Source of the DNA: Vibrio atlanticus | Lineage (GTDB): Bacteria; Pseudomonadota; Gammaproteobacteria; Enterobacterales; Vibrionaceae | Length of the DNA stretch: 64,000 bases | NCBI RefSeq assembly: GCF_024347315.1 | Contig: NZ_AP025461.1 | Coordinates: forward strand, 1,541,757 to 1,605,756 | Reading direction: 5' to 3' | Shown here: positions 37,035-44,803 of the stretch, in pieces | Numbering within the stretch: the stretch's first letter is position 1 | Layout of the letters: each line of letters starts with the position of its first letter | Notes under the pieces: generated by a model | Told to the model about the DNA's origin: nothing | The model's database searches: none | Seen by the model: only the letters and a program-made list of their open reading frames with translations | Program-made: the position numbers and the translations under genes

Positions 37035-37340
37035 TTACTGCCCTTTTAACGTCTTCTTCAGGTTTTGCATGAAGTTTCTGAAGTGAGGCATGAAGTCAAC
37101 AAACAGAGGGTGCTTTCTATCTTGCATCATCATAGGGCCAAGTAAACGAATACTCACCCCTAGTCGCGCTGCTGATTGTTCGTCTAAGCCGCTGTCTTGT
37201 TTGATCTTCTCAACAATCGCGAACATGTTTTCTCTGTCTTCAATTTCAAACTGCATGGTTTGCAGTTCCCGATCTTCTTTGATGTTCACTTCTTCGATAG
37301 TGATGCGGTAGTTGTTATGTTTGCCTGTGAATACTGTCAT
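37035..37340 (-). CDS. DUF3861-family protein
   Basis: A 101-residue cytosolic protein. HNNYRITIEEVN, MFAIVEKIKQ and QDRKHPLFVDFMPHFRNFM match the conserved pattern of DUF3861. Function unknown. GGAGATCCAC upstream supports ATG 37340. It follows the DUF2798 gene after 34 bp and is likely in the same operon, under the MarR-type regulator encoded divergently. Confidence 0.75.
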   Translation of the reverse strand: MTVFTGKHNNYRITIEEVNIKEDRELQTMQFEIEDRENMFAIVEKIKQDSGLDEQSAARLGVSIRLLGPMMMQDRKHPLFVDFMPHFRNFMQNLKKTLKGQ

Positions 37341-37374
37341 GTGGATCTCCTACAATGCTTAAAAAGTGTGTTGG

Positions 37375-37866
37375 CTAGCTCTTCATGAATCGTTCGAGCT
37401 TAGGTTTAACCGTCATCGACATTACGACCATGATCGTAAGGCCAATAGGAAGCGCAGCAATAAATCCATTAAACCATCCACTGGTAAACGCCGATGTATC
37501 CGAAAATCCAATGTTATTTGCCGCTGTTACCAATGCCATGATGGACTCCATGATAAAAGCCATAATCAATCCCACGATTAGGTTGCGAGCTTTCTCGCCG
37601 TAATTGGGTAATACCTTGGCGACCAACTTAGTCACCAAAGTCATCATCACCATGCCAATTGGCATCATAATCACAACAACTAGGGCTAACGAAGAGAGCC
37701 AGTTGCCGATGAATGCCTCGCCGAATCCGACATTCATGTAGGTCATCACCGCCGTTAAGCTGCCGCCAATGGTTAGCATTAAGCTCATCATGACCAAAAC
37801 TTTGTATAAAACGGGTGTGCCTTTTTGCTCAGGAAGAGTTGGCGTTAGTGCTGCTTGAATCGTCAT
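37375..37866 (-). CDS. DUF2798-family small membrane protein
   Basis: A 163-residue protein with four hydrophobic helices (VLVMMSLMLTIGGSLTAVMTY, LALVVVIMMPIGMVMMTLV, LIVGLIMAFIMESIMALVT, FIAALPIGLTIMVVMSMTV), the twin-repeat layout of DUF2798 proteins. Function unknown. ATG 37866 has AGGAAATAGAT upstream; the frame extends to 37896 without a site. The gene is divergent from a MarR regulator with two matching palindromes between them. Confidence 0.78.
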   Translation of the reverse strand: MTIQAALTPTLPEQKGTPVLYKVLVMMSLMLTIGGSLTAVMTYMNVGFGEAFIGNWLSSLALVVVIMMPIGMVMMTLVTKLVAKVLPNYGEKARNLIVGLIMAFIMESIMALVTAANNIGFSDTSAFTSGWFNGFIAALPIGLTIMVVMSMTVKPKLERFMKS

Positions 37867-37900
37867 ATCTATTTCCTGTCTTGAATTTACGAACAATTAA

Positions 37901-37943
37901 GTTGATAATGTCAACTATAAATATAGTGGTTGATATTGTCAAC
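37901..37943. promoter_or_regulatory. Twin palindromic operators of the MarR divergon
   Basis: GTTGATAATGTCAAC at 37901-37915 and GTTGATATTGTCAAC at 37929-37943 share the perfect arms GTTGA and TCAAC around 5 bp. Their centres are 28 bp apart, close to three helical turns. They occupy the space between the DUF2798 start (37866) and the MarR start (37964), exactly where a MarR dimer would repress both promoters. Confidence 0.8.
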
Positions 37944-37963
37944 TACTTTCCTGAGGATCGTTT

Positions 37964-38389
37964 ATGTCTGATAACACATCGCTAGAGTCTATCTTTCGCT
38001 TAGTGCACTCTTTGAAACGTCAAATGAGCGAGCAGATTGAGAGCTTGGACTCTGAGATCGCACCAATGAACATTCGCGTCATGAAGATCATTACCAAGAA
38101 GTCTCCATGTACGGCTATCGATATCGCACACTTCCTAAATCGCGATAAAGCACAGGTCACTCGATTGATTAACGCTTTGATCAGTCAGGAACTTGTGAAG
38201 AAATCTCCGAACCCAGAAGACAAGCGCAGCCAGTTATTGGTTCTGACCGATAAGGGTCAAGAGATCATGAGTAAGGTATCGAATATTGATCAAGAGATGC
38301 TGCAGAGAATGACCAAAGGCATGGCCGACGATGAGCTAGAACAGTTCCAAAAAGTCGCCAACAAAATGGCTCACAACCTAGAGAGCTAA
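37964..38389 (+). CDS. MarR-family transcriptional regulator
   Basis: A 141-residue winged-helix protein: CTAIDIAHFLNRDKAQVTRL is the recognition helix region, followed by KSPNPEDKRSQLLVLTDKG, the MarR beta-wing with the conserved Asp-Lys-Arg. N- and C-terminal helices form the dimer. CTGAGGATCG gives a good ribosome site. It is divergent from DUF2798-DUF3861 and flanked by twin palindromes, so autoregulation and repression of those genes are likely. Such regulators often release DNA on binding phenolic ligands or on oxidation; the ligand here is unknown. Confidence 0.9.
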   Translation: MSDNTSLESIFRLVHSLKRQMSEQIESLDSEIAPMNIRVMKIITKKSPCTAIDIAHFLNRDKAQVTRLINALISQELVKKSPNPEDKRSQLLVLTDKGQEIMSKVSNIDQEMLQRMTKGMADDELEQFQKVANKMAHNLES

Positions 38390-38498
38390 TCTAAAGTATT
38401 AAGTCCGAACATTTGAAAATTAGGATGTTAGAAAGCTAGAAAGCTAACCTATAAAAATAGGTTCGGCTTTCAAAACTTGTTTTTGTAGATTGGCGAGA

Positions 38499-40307
38499 CT
38501 AATCAGCAGACCATACATTCTTAAAATCTGGCCATCCCCAGTTGGTGATGGCTACGTTTTTCAGAATACCTTGGAAACGCACGGTTTGTAGGTGATGGAA
38601 CATAGGCACTAGCCAATAATCAGAAATCAACGTGGATGCAACGGGCTCCAACTCTGCCAAGTAATTCGGCAGTTCAACCGAGGCTTTATGAAGATCTAAA
38701 CGCTGCTTGAGCCAATCACTGTTCACCTCTCCCAAAGCAGAGTGCAAAACAGGATCATTCATCATCCACGAAAACAGCGAAGACGGGGCATTGTCATCGA
38801 GGTTCAGGTTACACAACACCAGATCCTCCTTTAACTCACCACTCTGAGAGAGCTGCGCCAATTCTCGAAAACTGTAGGTGTTCACTTCAACTTCCACGCC
38901 ATATCGTTTGAGTATGTCTGATACGCAAGTCGCACATCGATGCAACGCATAATAGTCATAAACCGCAATACTCATCTTTTTTGGCAATTGAGCTTCTTTC
39001 GAAGGCGTTCGATACAAATCCTGCCAACTTGGCAGTATGTTTTGAGCTAAAGAGACACTAAACAAACCCTTGTTACGTTCCAACTGAGACAAAATCGCTT
39101 GTGGGTTGGTCAGTTCTGAAAGGTATTTTCGCTGCTCATTATTTAGTGGGCTAGCCGCTGAGTTCTGATTGAATAGGATAAACAGACACCCATCCTCGAC
39201 TCGGCTACGAAGGCCATCAGTTTCAGCCGACACCAGCTTCGCGTCGCTTTTTCCGAGTTGATGAAAACAAGACGAGTCTTCATAAGGTGACACCTGCATT
39301 TGGCTGTCATCGAAACGCGCACTGCCCGACATCGACTCTTCGAATTGCCAAATCGTCACTTCATCCGTTAGGGAACGACACCCGTAATAATGCTCGAATG
39401 CGGCAAGCTTAATACGTTCGTTATTAGTCTCAACCACTTTAAATGGGCCGGTTCCAATCACGGCATGAGACACCGAGTTTAATGGCGATGGCTCACGAGT
39501 CACTTGCGCAGCAGGTTGAATCGAATACTTAACGCCAGCCAATAAGCCAGCAAAACCAGTGTCTGCTTTGGTCAGTTGGAAGCTGATCCTTAACGGCTGC
39601 TCACTGTAAACTGAAGCAACATGGGCTAACTCTGTCTGATAGAAAGGTAGCGGTTGTAAGGCGGTAAACAACGATACTAGCTGTTTGGCGTCGACGGGTT
39701 GGCCATCGTGGAAGGTTAAGCCCGGGCGCAAATAGAAAGTCCAAACCAACTTTTCAGCATCATATTCCCAATGGTGCGCCAGTTCAGGCTTCAACTTGCC
39801 CTTGCCATTACAAGTAACGAGGCAACTGAACACTTGCCTGATCAAAAATCGTTCGCTACTGCGGTGAATATGATGCGGAAATAGGTCTTCAAACTTACGT
39901 TTATAGGTTAATTGAACGTGCAGCAGCCCTTCACGCATCGTCGCGCCAGAGGTTTCTTGAAGGAGAGAACCAAATACAGCGCGGTCATTGTCTAAAAGTG
40001 AGAGCGCTTTTTCGTACTTACCCTGCTCTATCAGTTTACCGGCAACGTGTTGAGTCAGCTGTTGATTACTAAAGCGCAAAGTCAGATTAGAACGTTGATT
40101 CCTACCGACTTTTGGCTCCCAAATTACCCATTCAGCCTGATGCATTTTCCCTAACAAAGTTCGTGCATGGCGTAAACTGGTGAACAGCTTGTCTGCGACC
40201 TCGGTTAAGGTCACCGAGTGTGAAAGATTAGGCTCAAACGAATCCAGCCTTGTGTAGTAACGCATCATGTTTAGATCAGACAAATAATGAACCTTTTTAG
40301 AAACCAC
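38499..40307 (-). CDS. sgrR: SgrR-type transcriptional regulator
   Basis: A protein of about 600 residues. An N-terminal winged helix (VTLTEVADKLFTSLRHARTL, then WVIWEPKVGRNQRS) is fused to a solute-binding-protein type 5 domain (FLIRQVFSCLVT, WTFYLRPGLTFHDGQPVD, SHAVIGTGPFKVV). This is the architecture of SgrR, which in E. coli activates the small RNA sgrS during glucose-phosphate stress. The start is unsure: GTG 40307 touches its AGGAAGG site, TTG 40283 has AAAAAGG eight bases upstream, and ATG 40268 aligns best with E. coli. A divergent tiny gene sits where sgrS/sgrT lies in enterics. Confidence 0.88.
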   Translation of the reverse strand: MVSKKVHYLSDLNMMRYYTRLDSFEPNLSHSVTLTEVADKLFTSLRHARTLLGKMHQAEWVIWEPKVGRNQRSNLTLRFSNQQLTQHVAGKLIEQGKYEKALSLLDNDRAVFGSLLQETSGATMREGLLHVQLTYKRKFEDLFPHHIHRSSERFLIRQVFSCLVTCNGKGKLKPELAHHWEYDAEKLVWTFYLRPGLTFHDGQPVDAKQLVSLFTALQPLPFYQTELAHVASVYSEQPLRISFQLTKADTGFAGLLAGVKYSIQPAAQVTREPSPLNSVSHAVIGTGPFKVVETNNERIKLAAFEHYYGCRSLTDEVTIWQFEESMSGSARFDDSQMQVSPYEDSSCFHQLGKSDAKLVSAETDGLRSRVEDGCLFILFNQNSAASPLNNEQRKYLSELTNPQAILSQLERNKGLFSVSLAQNILPSWQDLYRTPSKEAQLPKKMSIAVYDYYALHRCATCVSDILKRYGVEVEVNTYSFRELAQLSQSGELKEDLVLCNLNLDDNAPSSLFSWMMNDPVLHSALGEVNSDWLKQRLDLHKASVELPNYLAELEPVASTLISDYWLVPMFHHLQTVRFQGILKNVAITNWGWPDFKNVWSAD

Positions 40308-40431
40308 CCTTCCTGATTAAGCCCATTATAAAACAAATCAACCAAAAAGTAGCGATAAAGGACGAAAACAGGAACAACTTAGTAAAAAACCATCTGTTTA
40401 TTACTTCCTATTAAGTAACCATAATTAATGG

Positions 40432-40628
40432 GTCAACAAGGAACGACGAGTTCCTACCAAAGCCTAATACAAGAGAAGTAATCATCATGAGAAAATACTA
40501 TCTTAATAAGCTAAAAAGCACCTGTAGCAAGCTCGAAAGAGAAGCACTACGAACACTTATAGAGCTATGTAACTGGCGTTATTAGTACACTTTAAGCACC
40601 GAGTTAACGCGAGTTGAGTACAACCTAA
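40432..40628 (+). ncRNA. Candidate SgrS-like regulatory RNA, 3' end interrupted by an IS element
   Basis: CATAAT at 40420-40425 is a good -10 (the -35 is weak). A 5' hairpin follows (AGGAAC-gacga-GTTCCT, 40439-40455), then a 32-codon SgrT-like frame, then the left half of a hairpin (GCGAGTTGAG at 40609-40618, ACCTAA at 40623-40628). The right half (TTAGGT then CTCAACTCGC and TTTT) lies at 41985-42004, beyond the IS. The layout, 5' hairpin, sgrT and terminator, next to sgrR, is that of SgrS. The boundaries are estimates. Confidence 0.45.
40487..40585 (+). CDS. sgrT: SgrT-like micropeptide, 32 aa
   Basis: The frame ATG 40487 to TAG 40585 encodes a basic, amphipathic peptide starting MRKYYLNKLKSTCSKLE and ending LRTLIELCNWRY. 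AGAGAAG lies eight bases upstream. From memory, enteric SgrT is also a short peptide starting Met-Arg, then aromatic residues, and carrying a Leu-rich segment ending in Trp; the spacing of these residues agrees. In E. coli, SgrT inhibits the glucose permease PtsG during sugar-phosphate stress. The position, divergent from sgrR, supports the call. The homology needs an alignment to confirm. Confidence 0.55.
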   Translation: MRKYYLNKLKSTCSKLEREALRTLIELCNWRY

Positions 40629-40639
40629 TAGGCTCCTAC

Positions 40640-40879
40640 CCCCAATATGTATATGGAATCCACGTATTTACAAAGTGATTTTGGTAATAAAAGTTAAGAT
40701 GCGGTCGTATATTCGGCTTCTTATTGAAGGAGCTACCTTCTAGCCTTTGATGTTTTGCGCACCTACTGTCCTTATCGAGTTAGCAGCTTGCTTAGCATGA
40801 CAGAATGGCCAGGTTTTCAGTAGGTTGGTCTTACCTTTTATGCATCATCATTTTGTGAAATTTAAGAGTTTATTAATGA
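40640..40879 (-). ncRNA. Candidate bridge/seek RNA region of the IS1111-type element
   Basis: The 240 bp between the transposase stop and the element end are non-coding. On the minus strand ACCTACTG (40826-40819) can pair with CAGTAGGT (40768-40761) around a structured loop, and GAAGG-TAGCT-CCTTC (40740-40726) forms a second hairpin. IS110-family recombinases use an RNA from a non-coding end to choose target and donor, and in the IS1111 group it comes from the end downstream of the gene. The RNA's limits are not known. Confidence 0.4.
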
Positions 40880-41911
40880 TTAATCGGTGAGTAAAACAGG
40901 TTTATATTCAGATTCATACCGTAACATTGCCCATGCAGTCCGTACCACTTTGTTCGCCAGTGCAATGCAGGCCTTCTTGAATCCGATACGATCTATGATA
41001 CTCCTCAACCAAGCATCCTTTTGAGTCTTCGGTTTTTCTGGTAGTCGTCCAACGTAAGACATTGCACCAAGATAGAGAAGGGAGCGTAGCTCTTTCACAC
41101 CACCGCATTTATCGATCCCAACCATAAAGACCTTACCACCTGAACTGTGTTGTTTGGGCGTAAGACCAACAAACGCTGAAGCTTGCCTTCCATTCTTGAA
41201 CTGCTTTCCATCACCCAGAGTGGTATAAAGCATCGCAGCTGTTGTTTCACCAACACCTTCAATTTCCATTAATCGTTGGCATGGTTCTATCTGACGGGTT
41301 AACGCATTTTTCTCTTTTTCGAACGCGATGAGTTTTGCTTTCAGTTCTTTATATTGCTCCCACAACATGGACAGAACGGATACAACATTTGCTGGTATTG
41401 AGGTCTCTCCATCAAGTACTGTTTGAACCGACGCTTTTAAACCTTTTTCACCTCTAGGGTTTGCTATCCCGTAGCCCAAAATCGTCCCTCTAATGTGAAG
41501 CCCTAAGGAAACCACACTACGAGATAAGAACCTACGGCTGGTTTCTAATGAATGCATAGATTGTTGTTCTAATGACTTTGGACGGCTGTACTTGATACCA
41601 ATTTGGATAGCGGCATTAGCGATAGCAAGGGCATCATTATGATCAGTTTTATGTCCTTCTAGGTAGCCTTTCACTTTCTTCGGGTTGATAATCCGCACTT
41701 CGTGTCCAAACTTTTCAGCTAATTGCCCCCAGTAGTGGCAGCCGCAACAACCTTCCATGGCGACAATGGAAGGCTTAGCCTTGGCAAGAAACTCTTTCAT
41801 TTTCTGTCGACTTAAAGGTTTATTGGACAGCATCTCACCGTAAATACTGATATGGCAGGCTTGCAGAACATTTTTTGCTAGGTCGATCGCGATAACATTT
41901 TTAGTCAACAT
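40880..41911 (-). CDS. IS110-family transposase (DEDD recombinase)
   Basis: A 343-residue recombinase. The N-terminal RuvC-like DEDD domain shows VIAIDLAKN (Asp10), IVAMEGCCGCHYWG (Glu) and KTDHNDALAIA (Asp pair). The C-terminal transposase_20 domain has MEIEGVGETTAAMLYTTLGD and FVGLTPKQHSSGGK with the catalytic Ser region. Both domains are intact, so the element may be active. ATG 41911 follows GAGGG at eight bases. The frame extends upstream to 42025 into the element end and flanking DNA without a site. Confidence 0.9.
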   Translation of the reverse strand: MLTKNVIAIDLAKNVLQACHISIYGEMLSNKPLSRQKMKEFLAKAKPSIVAMEGCCGCHYWGQLAEKFGHEVRIINPKKVKGYLEGHKTDHNDALAIANAAIQIGIKYSRPKSLEQQSMHSLETSRRFLSRSVVSLGLHIRGTILGYGIANPRGEKGLKASVQTVLDGETSIPANVVSVLSMLWEQYKELKAKLIAFEKEKNALTRQIEPCQRLMEIEGVGETTAAMLYTTLGDGKQFKNGRQASAFVGLTPKQHSSGGKVFMVGIDKCGGVKELRSLLYLGAMSYVGRLPEKPKTQKDAWLRSIIDRIGFKKACIALANKVVRTAWAMLRYESEYKPVLLTD

Positions 41912-42218
41912 ATTGGAACCCTCGTTATAACTGCACTCTGCTAAGTGTAGATTGGCAGAGAGGGAGTGGATTCCATACATCAAGTTAGGTCTCAACTCGC
42001 TTTTCCATTCCAAACTCCCTCTCAACCTAGTTGTACCAATCGCTCACACATTCGATAAATTTCCGTTGTCGACTCGACAAATTTAATTCGTTTTCTTAGT
42101 TAAACGAAAAGCCTTAAGGTTCGCCCCGAAGCAAGCAAAGAGCCTCAGAAAAACTGAAAGCTCAGCTAACAACTCATTTATTTGCAGTTACCAATCAGGT
42201 ATTAACTAAGGAAACGCC

Positions 42219-43124
42219 ATGCGTATCGCAATTCTTTCTCGCAACGAAAACCTATACTCTACTTCTCGCTTAAAAGCGGCTGGAGAAGCTCGTGGTCACC
42301 AGGTCGATGTTATCGACACGCTGCACTGTGATATAGATATCGCGAGTAACAATCCGAAGATTCGCTACATGGGTGAAGAGCTACCTCAATACGATGCTGT
42401 TATTCCACGTATTGGCGCTTCCATTACCTTTTACGGCACTGCGGTTGTTCGCCAATTCGAAATGATGGGCACTTTTTGTATCAATGAGTCAGTAGCAATC
42501 AGTCGTTCTCGCGACAAACTGCGCTCACTACAGCTGTTATCTCGCAAAGGTATTGGCTTACCAAAAACAGGGTTCGCTAGCCGCCCAGACAAGATTCAAG
42601 ACTTGATCAAAAACGTAGGTGGCGCGCCACTGGTTATCAAGCTTCTTGAAGGTACTCAAGGTATAGGCGTGGTTCTAGCAGAAACAAACAAAGCAGCTGA
42701 AAGCGTTATCGAAGCATTCATGGGCCTAAAAGCGAACATCTTGGTTCAAGAGTTCATTGAAGAAGCTAATGGCGCAGACATTCGTTGTTTTGTTGTGGGT
42801 AACAAGGTTATTGCAGCAATGAAACGCCAAGCTGGTGAGGGTGAATTCCGCTCTAACCTGCACCGTGGCGGTACAGCTCAATTGGTTAAACTAACCAAAG
42901 AAGAGCGCGCTACAGCGATCAATGCAGCTAAAATCATGGGGTTAAACCTATGTGGTGTCGATATTCTACAATCTAAGAATGGCCCTGTTGTAATGGAAGT
43001 GAACTCTTCTCCAGGCCTAGAAGGTATCGAGAAATCAACTGGTAAAGATGTAGCAGACATGATTTTCGAGTTCATTGAAAAAAATGCAAAACCAAACGCT
43101 AACCGTACTCGTGGCAAAGGCTGA
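42219..43124 (+). CDS. rimK: RimK, ribosomal protein S6 glutamate ligase
   Basis: A 301-residue ATP-grasp ligase. Landmarks are the N-terminal [38 protein letters not shown], the ATP-grasp loop [28 protein letters not shown] and the C-terminal metal site [16 protein letters not shown]. coli RimK adds glutamates to the C-terminus of S6. AAGG upstream supports ATG 42219. It is followed closely by the RimB-like protease gene, forming a two-gene operon that modifies ribosomes post-translationally. Confidence 0.95.
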   Translation: MRIAILSRNENLYSTSRLKAAGEARGHQVDVIDTLHCDIDIASNNPKIRYMGEELPQYDAVIPRIGASITFYGTAVVRQFEMMGTFCINESVAISRSRDKLRSLQLLSRKGIGLPKTGFASRPDKIQDLIKNVGGAPLVIKLLEGTQGIGVVLAETNKAAESVIEAFMGLKANILVQEFIEEANGADIRCFVVGNKVIAAMKRQAGEGEFRSNLHRGGTAQLVKLTKEERATAINAAKIMGLNLCGVDILQSKNGPVVMEVNSSPGLEGIEKSTGKDVADMIFEFIEKNAKPNANRTRGKG

Positions 43125-43156
43125 TTAAACGCCGTTTACTCATGATTGGAAAAAAC

Positions 43157-43585
43157 ATGAACAATAAAATGATCATAGGGAATACAGAAGCACTTTGCTT
43201 ACCAGAGTTAGGGATAACTGGACTACATACGCGTGTTGATACAGGGGCTCAAACCTCTTCTCTGCACGTAGACAATCTACTATGTGTAAAAACAGACGGT
43301 GAAAACTTCGTTGAGTTCGATCTTCACCCAGACGTTTACCACCTAGAAGAGACTGTGCGCTGCAAGGCGAAGCTGAAAGCGAGTAAAAGAATCAAATCAT
43401 CGAACGGCGAAGTTGAACACCGTTGTGTGATTGAAACCATGCTAAAAATTGGTGGTCAGGAATGGCCTATCGATATCACACTAAGCAACCGTCAGGATAT
43501 GACTTATATGATGCTGCTTGGTCGTCAAGGCATGAGTGACAAAGTGATTGTTGACCCAGCGGGCGAATTTCTAATTTCTCACTAA
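43157..43585 (+). CDS. rimB: RimB-like retropepsin-fold protease (ATP-dependent zinc protease family)
   Basis: A 142-residue protein with the aspartic-protease-like core TRVDTGAQTSSLH and a later LLGRQGM strand, as in the family annotated as ATP-dependent zinc protease (COG4067). In Pseudomonas the partner of RimK, RimB, acts on glutamylated S6. ATG 43157 is preferred because TTGGAAAA lies six bases upstream; ATG 43142 is the alternative. It is 32 bp from rimK, so co-transcribed, and ends before a bidirectional terminator. Confidence 0.85.
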   Translation: MNNKMIIGNTEALCLPELGITGLHTRVDTGAQTSSLHVDNLLCVKTDGENFVEFDLHPDVYHLEETVRCKAKLKASKRIKSSNGEVEHRCVIETMLKIGGQEWPIDITLSNRQDMTYMMLLGRQGMSDKVIVDPAGEFLISH

Positions 43586-43632
43586 TTGAACTGCTCCACA
43601 GCTCAAATAGTGAGTCAACAACGCGTATTAAT

Positions 43633-43659
43633 AAAGGCCAGTCTTTGAGACTGGCCTTT
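43633..43659. terminator. Bidirectional terminator
   Basis: A perfect 12-bp stem (AAAGGCCAGTCT and its complement) with a TTG loop, flanked by A and T runs. It serves rimKB on plus and the metallo-beta-lactamase-fold gene on minus; the latter's stop lies at 43661. Confidence 0.9.
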
Positions 43660-43660
43660 A

Positions 43661-44449
43661 TTATTTATGGCGATTTTTTTTCTCTTTAAACCCAAACCGC
43701 CAAACAGATTTAACCAAGCCTTTGAGTTTAATCTTAGTCACTCGCCAATGTGTTACTGGCCTTCTTGGTGCACTCATCAGCAGGTGTTCAAACGCTTGCT
43801 CACTCAAATTCACTTGTCCCCCATGCGCCACCAGCAAGGTGTCGAGCTGCATGTTATAAATACGGGATACCGACTCTCGATACTTATTGGGATGAAAAAT
43901 TGGGAAAGGCGGAATCAGCTTCTTTTTGACCTCGACCATTAGGTCCGCCACATAGGCAACACTGTGTGATGGGCAATAGACGGAAAGATCTCTGTCGGTA
44001 TGGCCTGGCGTTTCTAGAACCAACCAATCATCGAACCCCGGAATGCTATCCCCATCTGAAAGCTTGTAATCAGGCTTTAACTTTCTTGAATACCATAGAT
44101 TTGCTTTAGGCCTACCCAATCGATTCGCCATCCACCGTGCTAATGCCAGATCTGTCAAATGCATCAATATGCCATCGATACCGTGGTACCAATCCTTATC
44201 TCGATTTGCTGCAACCAAATTACAATTCGTGAGCTTTCTGAGTTTGTGCGCTGCCCCTGCGTGATCTGGATGCATGTGTGTAACCACAACCGTATGTAGA
44301 TCAGAAAAATCACGCATAAGCTCGGTTTCGATGAAAGCCTTCAAATGCGGGATGTCAGCTCGACACGCACCATCAAGCAAGAGCAACCTGTCAGGGTACT
44401 CTACGAGATACATGTCTTGGATATAGCCTTTGATGGTATGAAGTTGCAA
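43661..44449 (-). CDS. Metallo-beta-lactamase-fold hydrolase
   Basis: A 262-residue protein with the dinuclear zinc motif VVVTHMHPDHAG (HxHxDH), LVLETPGHTDRDL (third-ligand His) and SVAYVADLMV (bridging Asp). LLLLDGACRADIPHLK precedes it. The later segment LDTLLVAHGG supplies the last His. The C-terminus is basic. The family covers glyoxalase II-like thioesterases, lactonases and others; the substrate is unknown. It is monocistronic and convergent with rimB. Confidence 0.82.
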   Translation of the reverse strand: MQLHTIKGYIQDMYLVEYPDRLLLLDGACRADIPHLKAFIETELMRDFSDLHTVVVTHMHPDHAGAAHKLRKLTNCNLVAANRDKDWYHGIDGILMHLTDLALARWMANRLGRPKANLWYSRKLKPDYKLSDGDSIPGFDDWLVLETPGHTDRDLSVYCPSHSVAYVADLMVEVKKKLIPPFPIFHPNKYRESVSRIYNMQLDTLLVAHGGQVNLSEQAFEHLLMSAPRRPVTHWRVTKIKLKGLVKSVWRFGFKEKKNRHK

Positions 44450-44673
44450 AACCGTATTCCTATTCGTTATTCCTGCCGTTCAGAACAAATCAACAGTTCA
44501 GCAACAAGTGGTCTAACCAGAATATAGCAAAGATCAACGAAATGTGGTTTTGTGAGTTCAAAATTACTGACACTGATAACAAAAAGATGAACCTGTTACT
44601 CGAAAAAGGTAATCACAATATTACAACCCCTTCATCATTATGATTTTTAAGAACTAAATTCAATTTAACTGAT

Positions 44674-44691
44674 TATCAATACGCATTGATA
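44674..44691. promoter_or_regulatory. Palindromic candidate operator
   Basis: TATCAAT-ACGC-ATTGATA is a perfect 7-bp inverted repeat, 113 bp before the MRJP-like gene. It lies in the AT-rich 354-bp gap 44450-44803, which otherwise shows no gene. The bound factor is unknown; it does not match the Fur consensus well. Confidence 0.4.
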
Positions 44692-44803
44692 TGAATAGGT
44701 TAAAGCTAATTATCAAATTTCTTTTGAAAATGTAACAAATACAACGCTGTTGATGATTATTAACCCATTGGTAACATTTACGTAAATTATCAAGGGAAAT
44801 AAA

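Larger units (their letters stand above)
40629..41984 (-). mobile_element. IS110-family element, IS1111 group
   Basis: About 1.36 kb. Subterminal 12-bp perfect inverted repeats TATGGAATCCAC (40652-40663) and its complement (41966-41977) enclose one transposase gene. Subterminal repeats and the long non-coding stretch after the transposase (rather than before it) define the IS1111 group. The flanks ACCTAA and TTAGGT, with GCGAGTTGAG and CTCAACTCGC outside them, would rejoin into one hairpin, so the element entered the centre of a palindrome. The exact ends are inferred from this and may be off by several bases. No target duplication is expected. Confidence 0.75.

Noticed and set aside
44660..44700. 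Fur box before the MRJP-like gene
   Set aside because: The palindrome has a 4-bp centre and lacks GATAAT-type arms, so it does not match Fur well.
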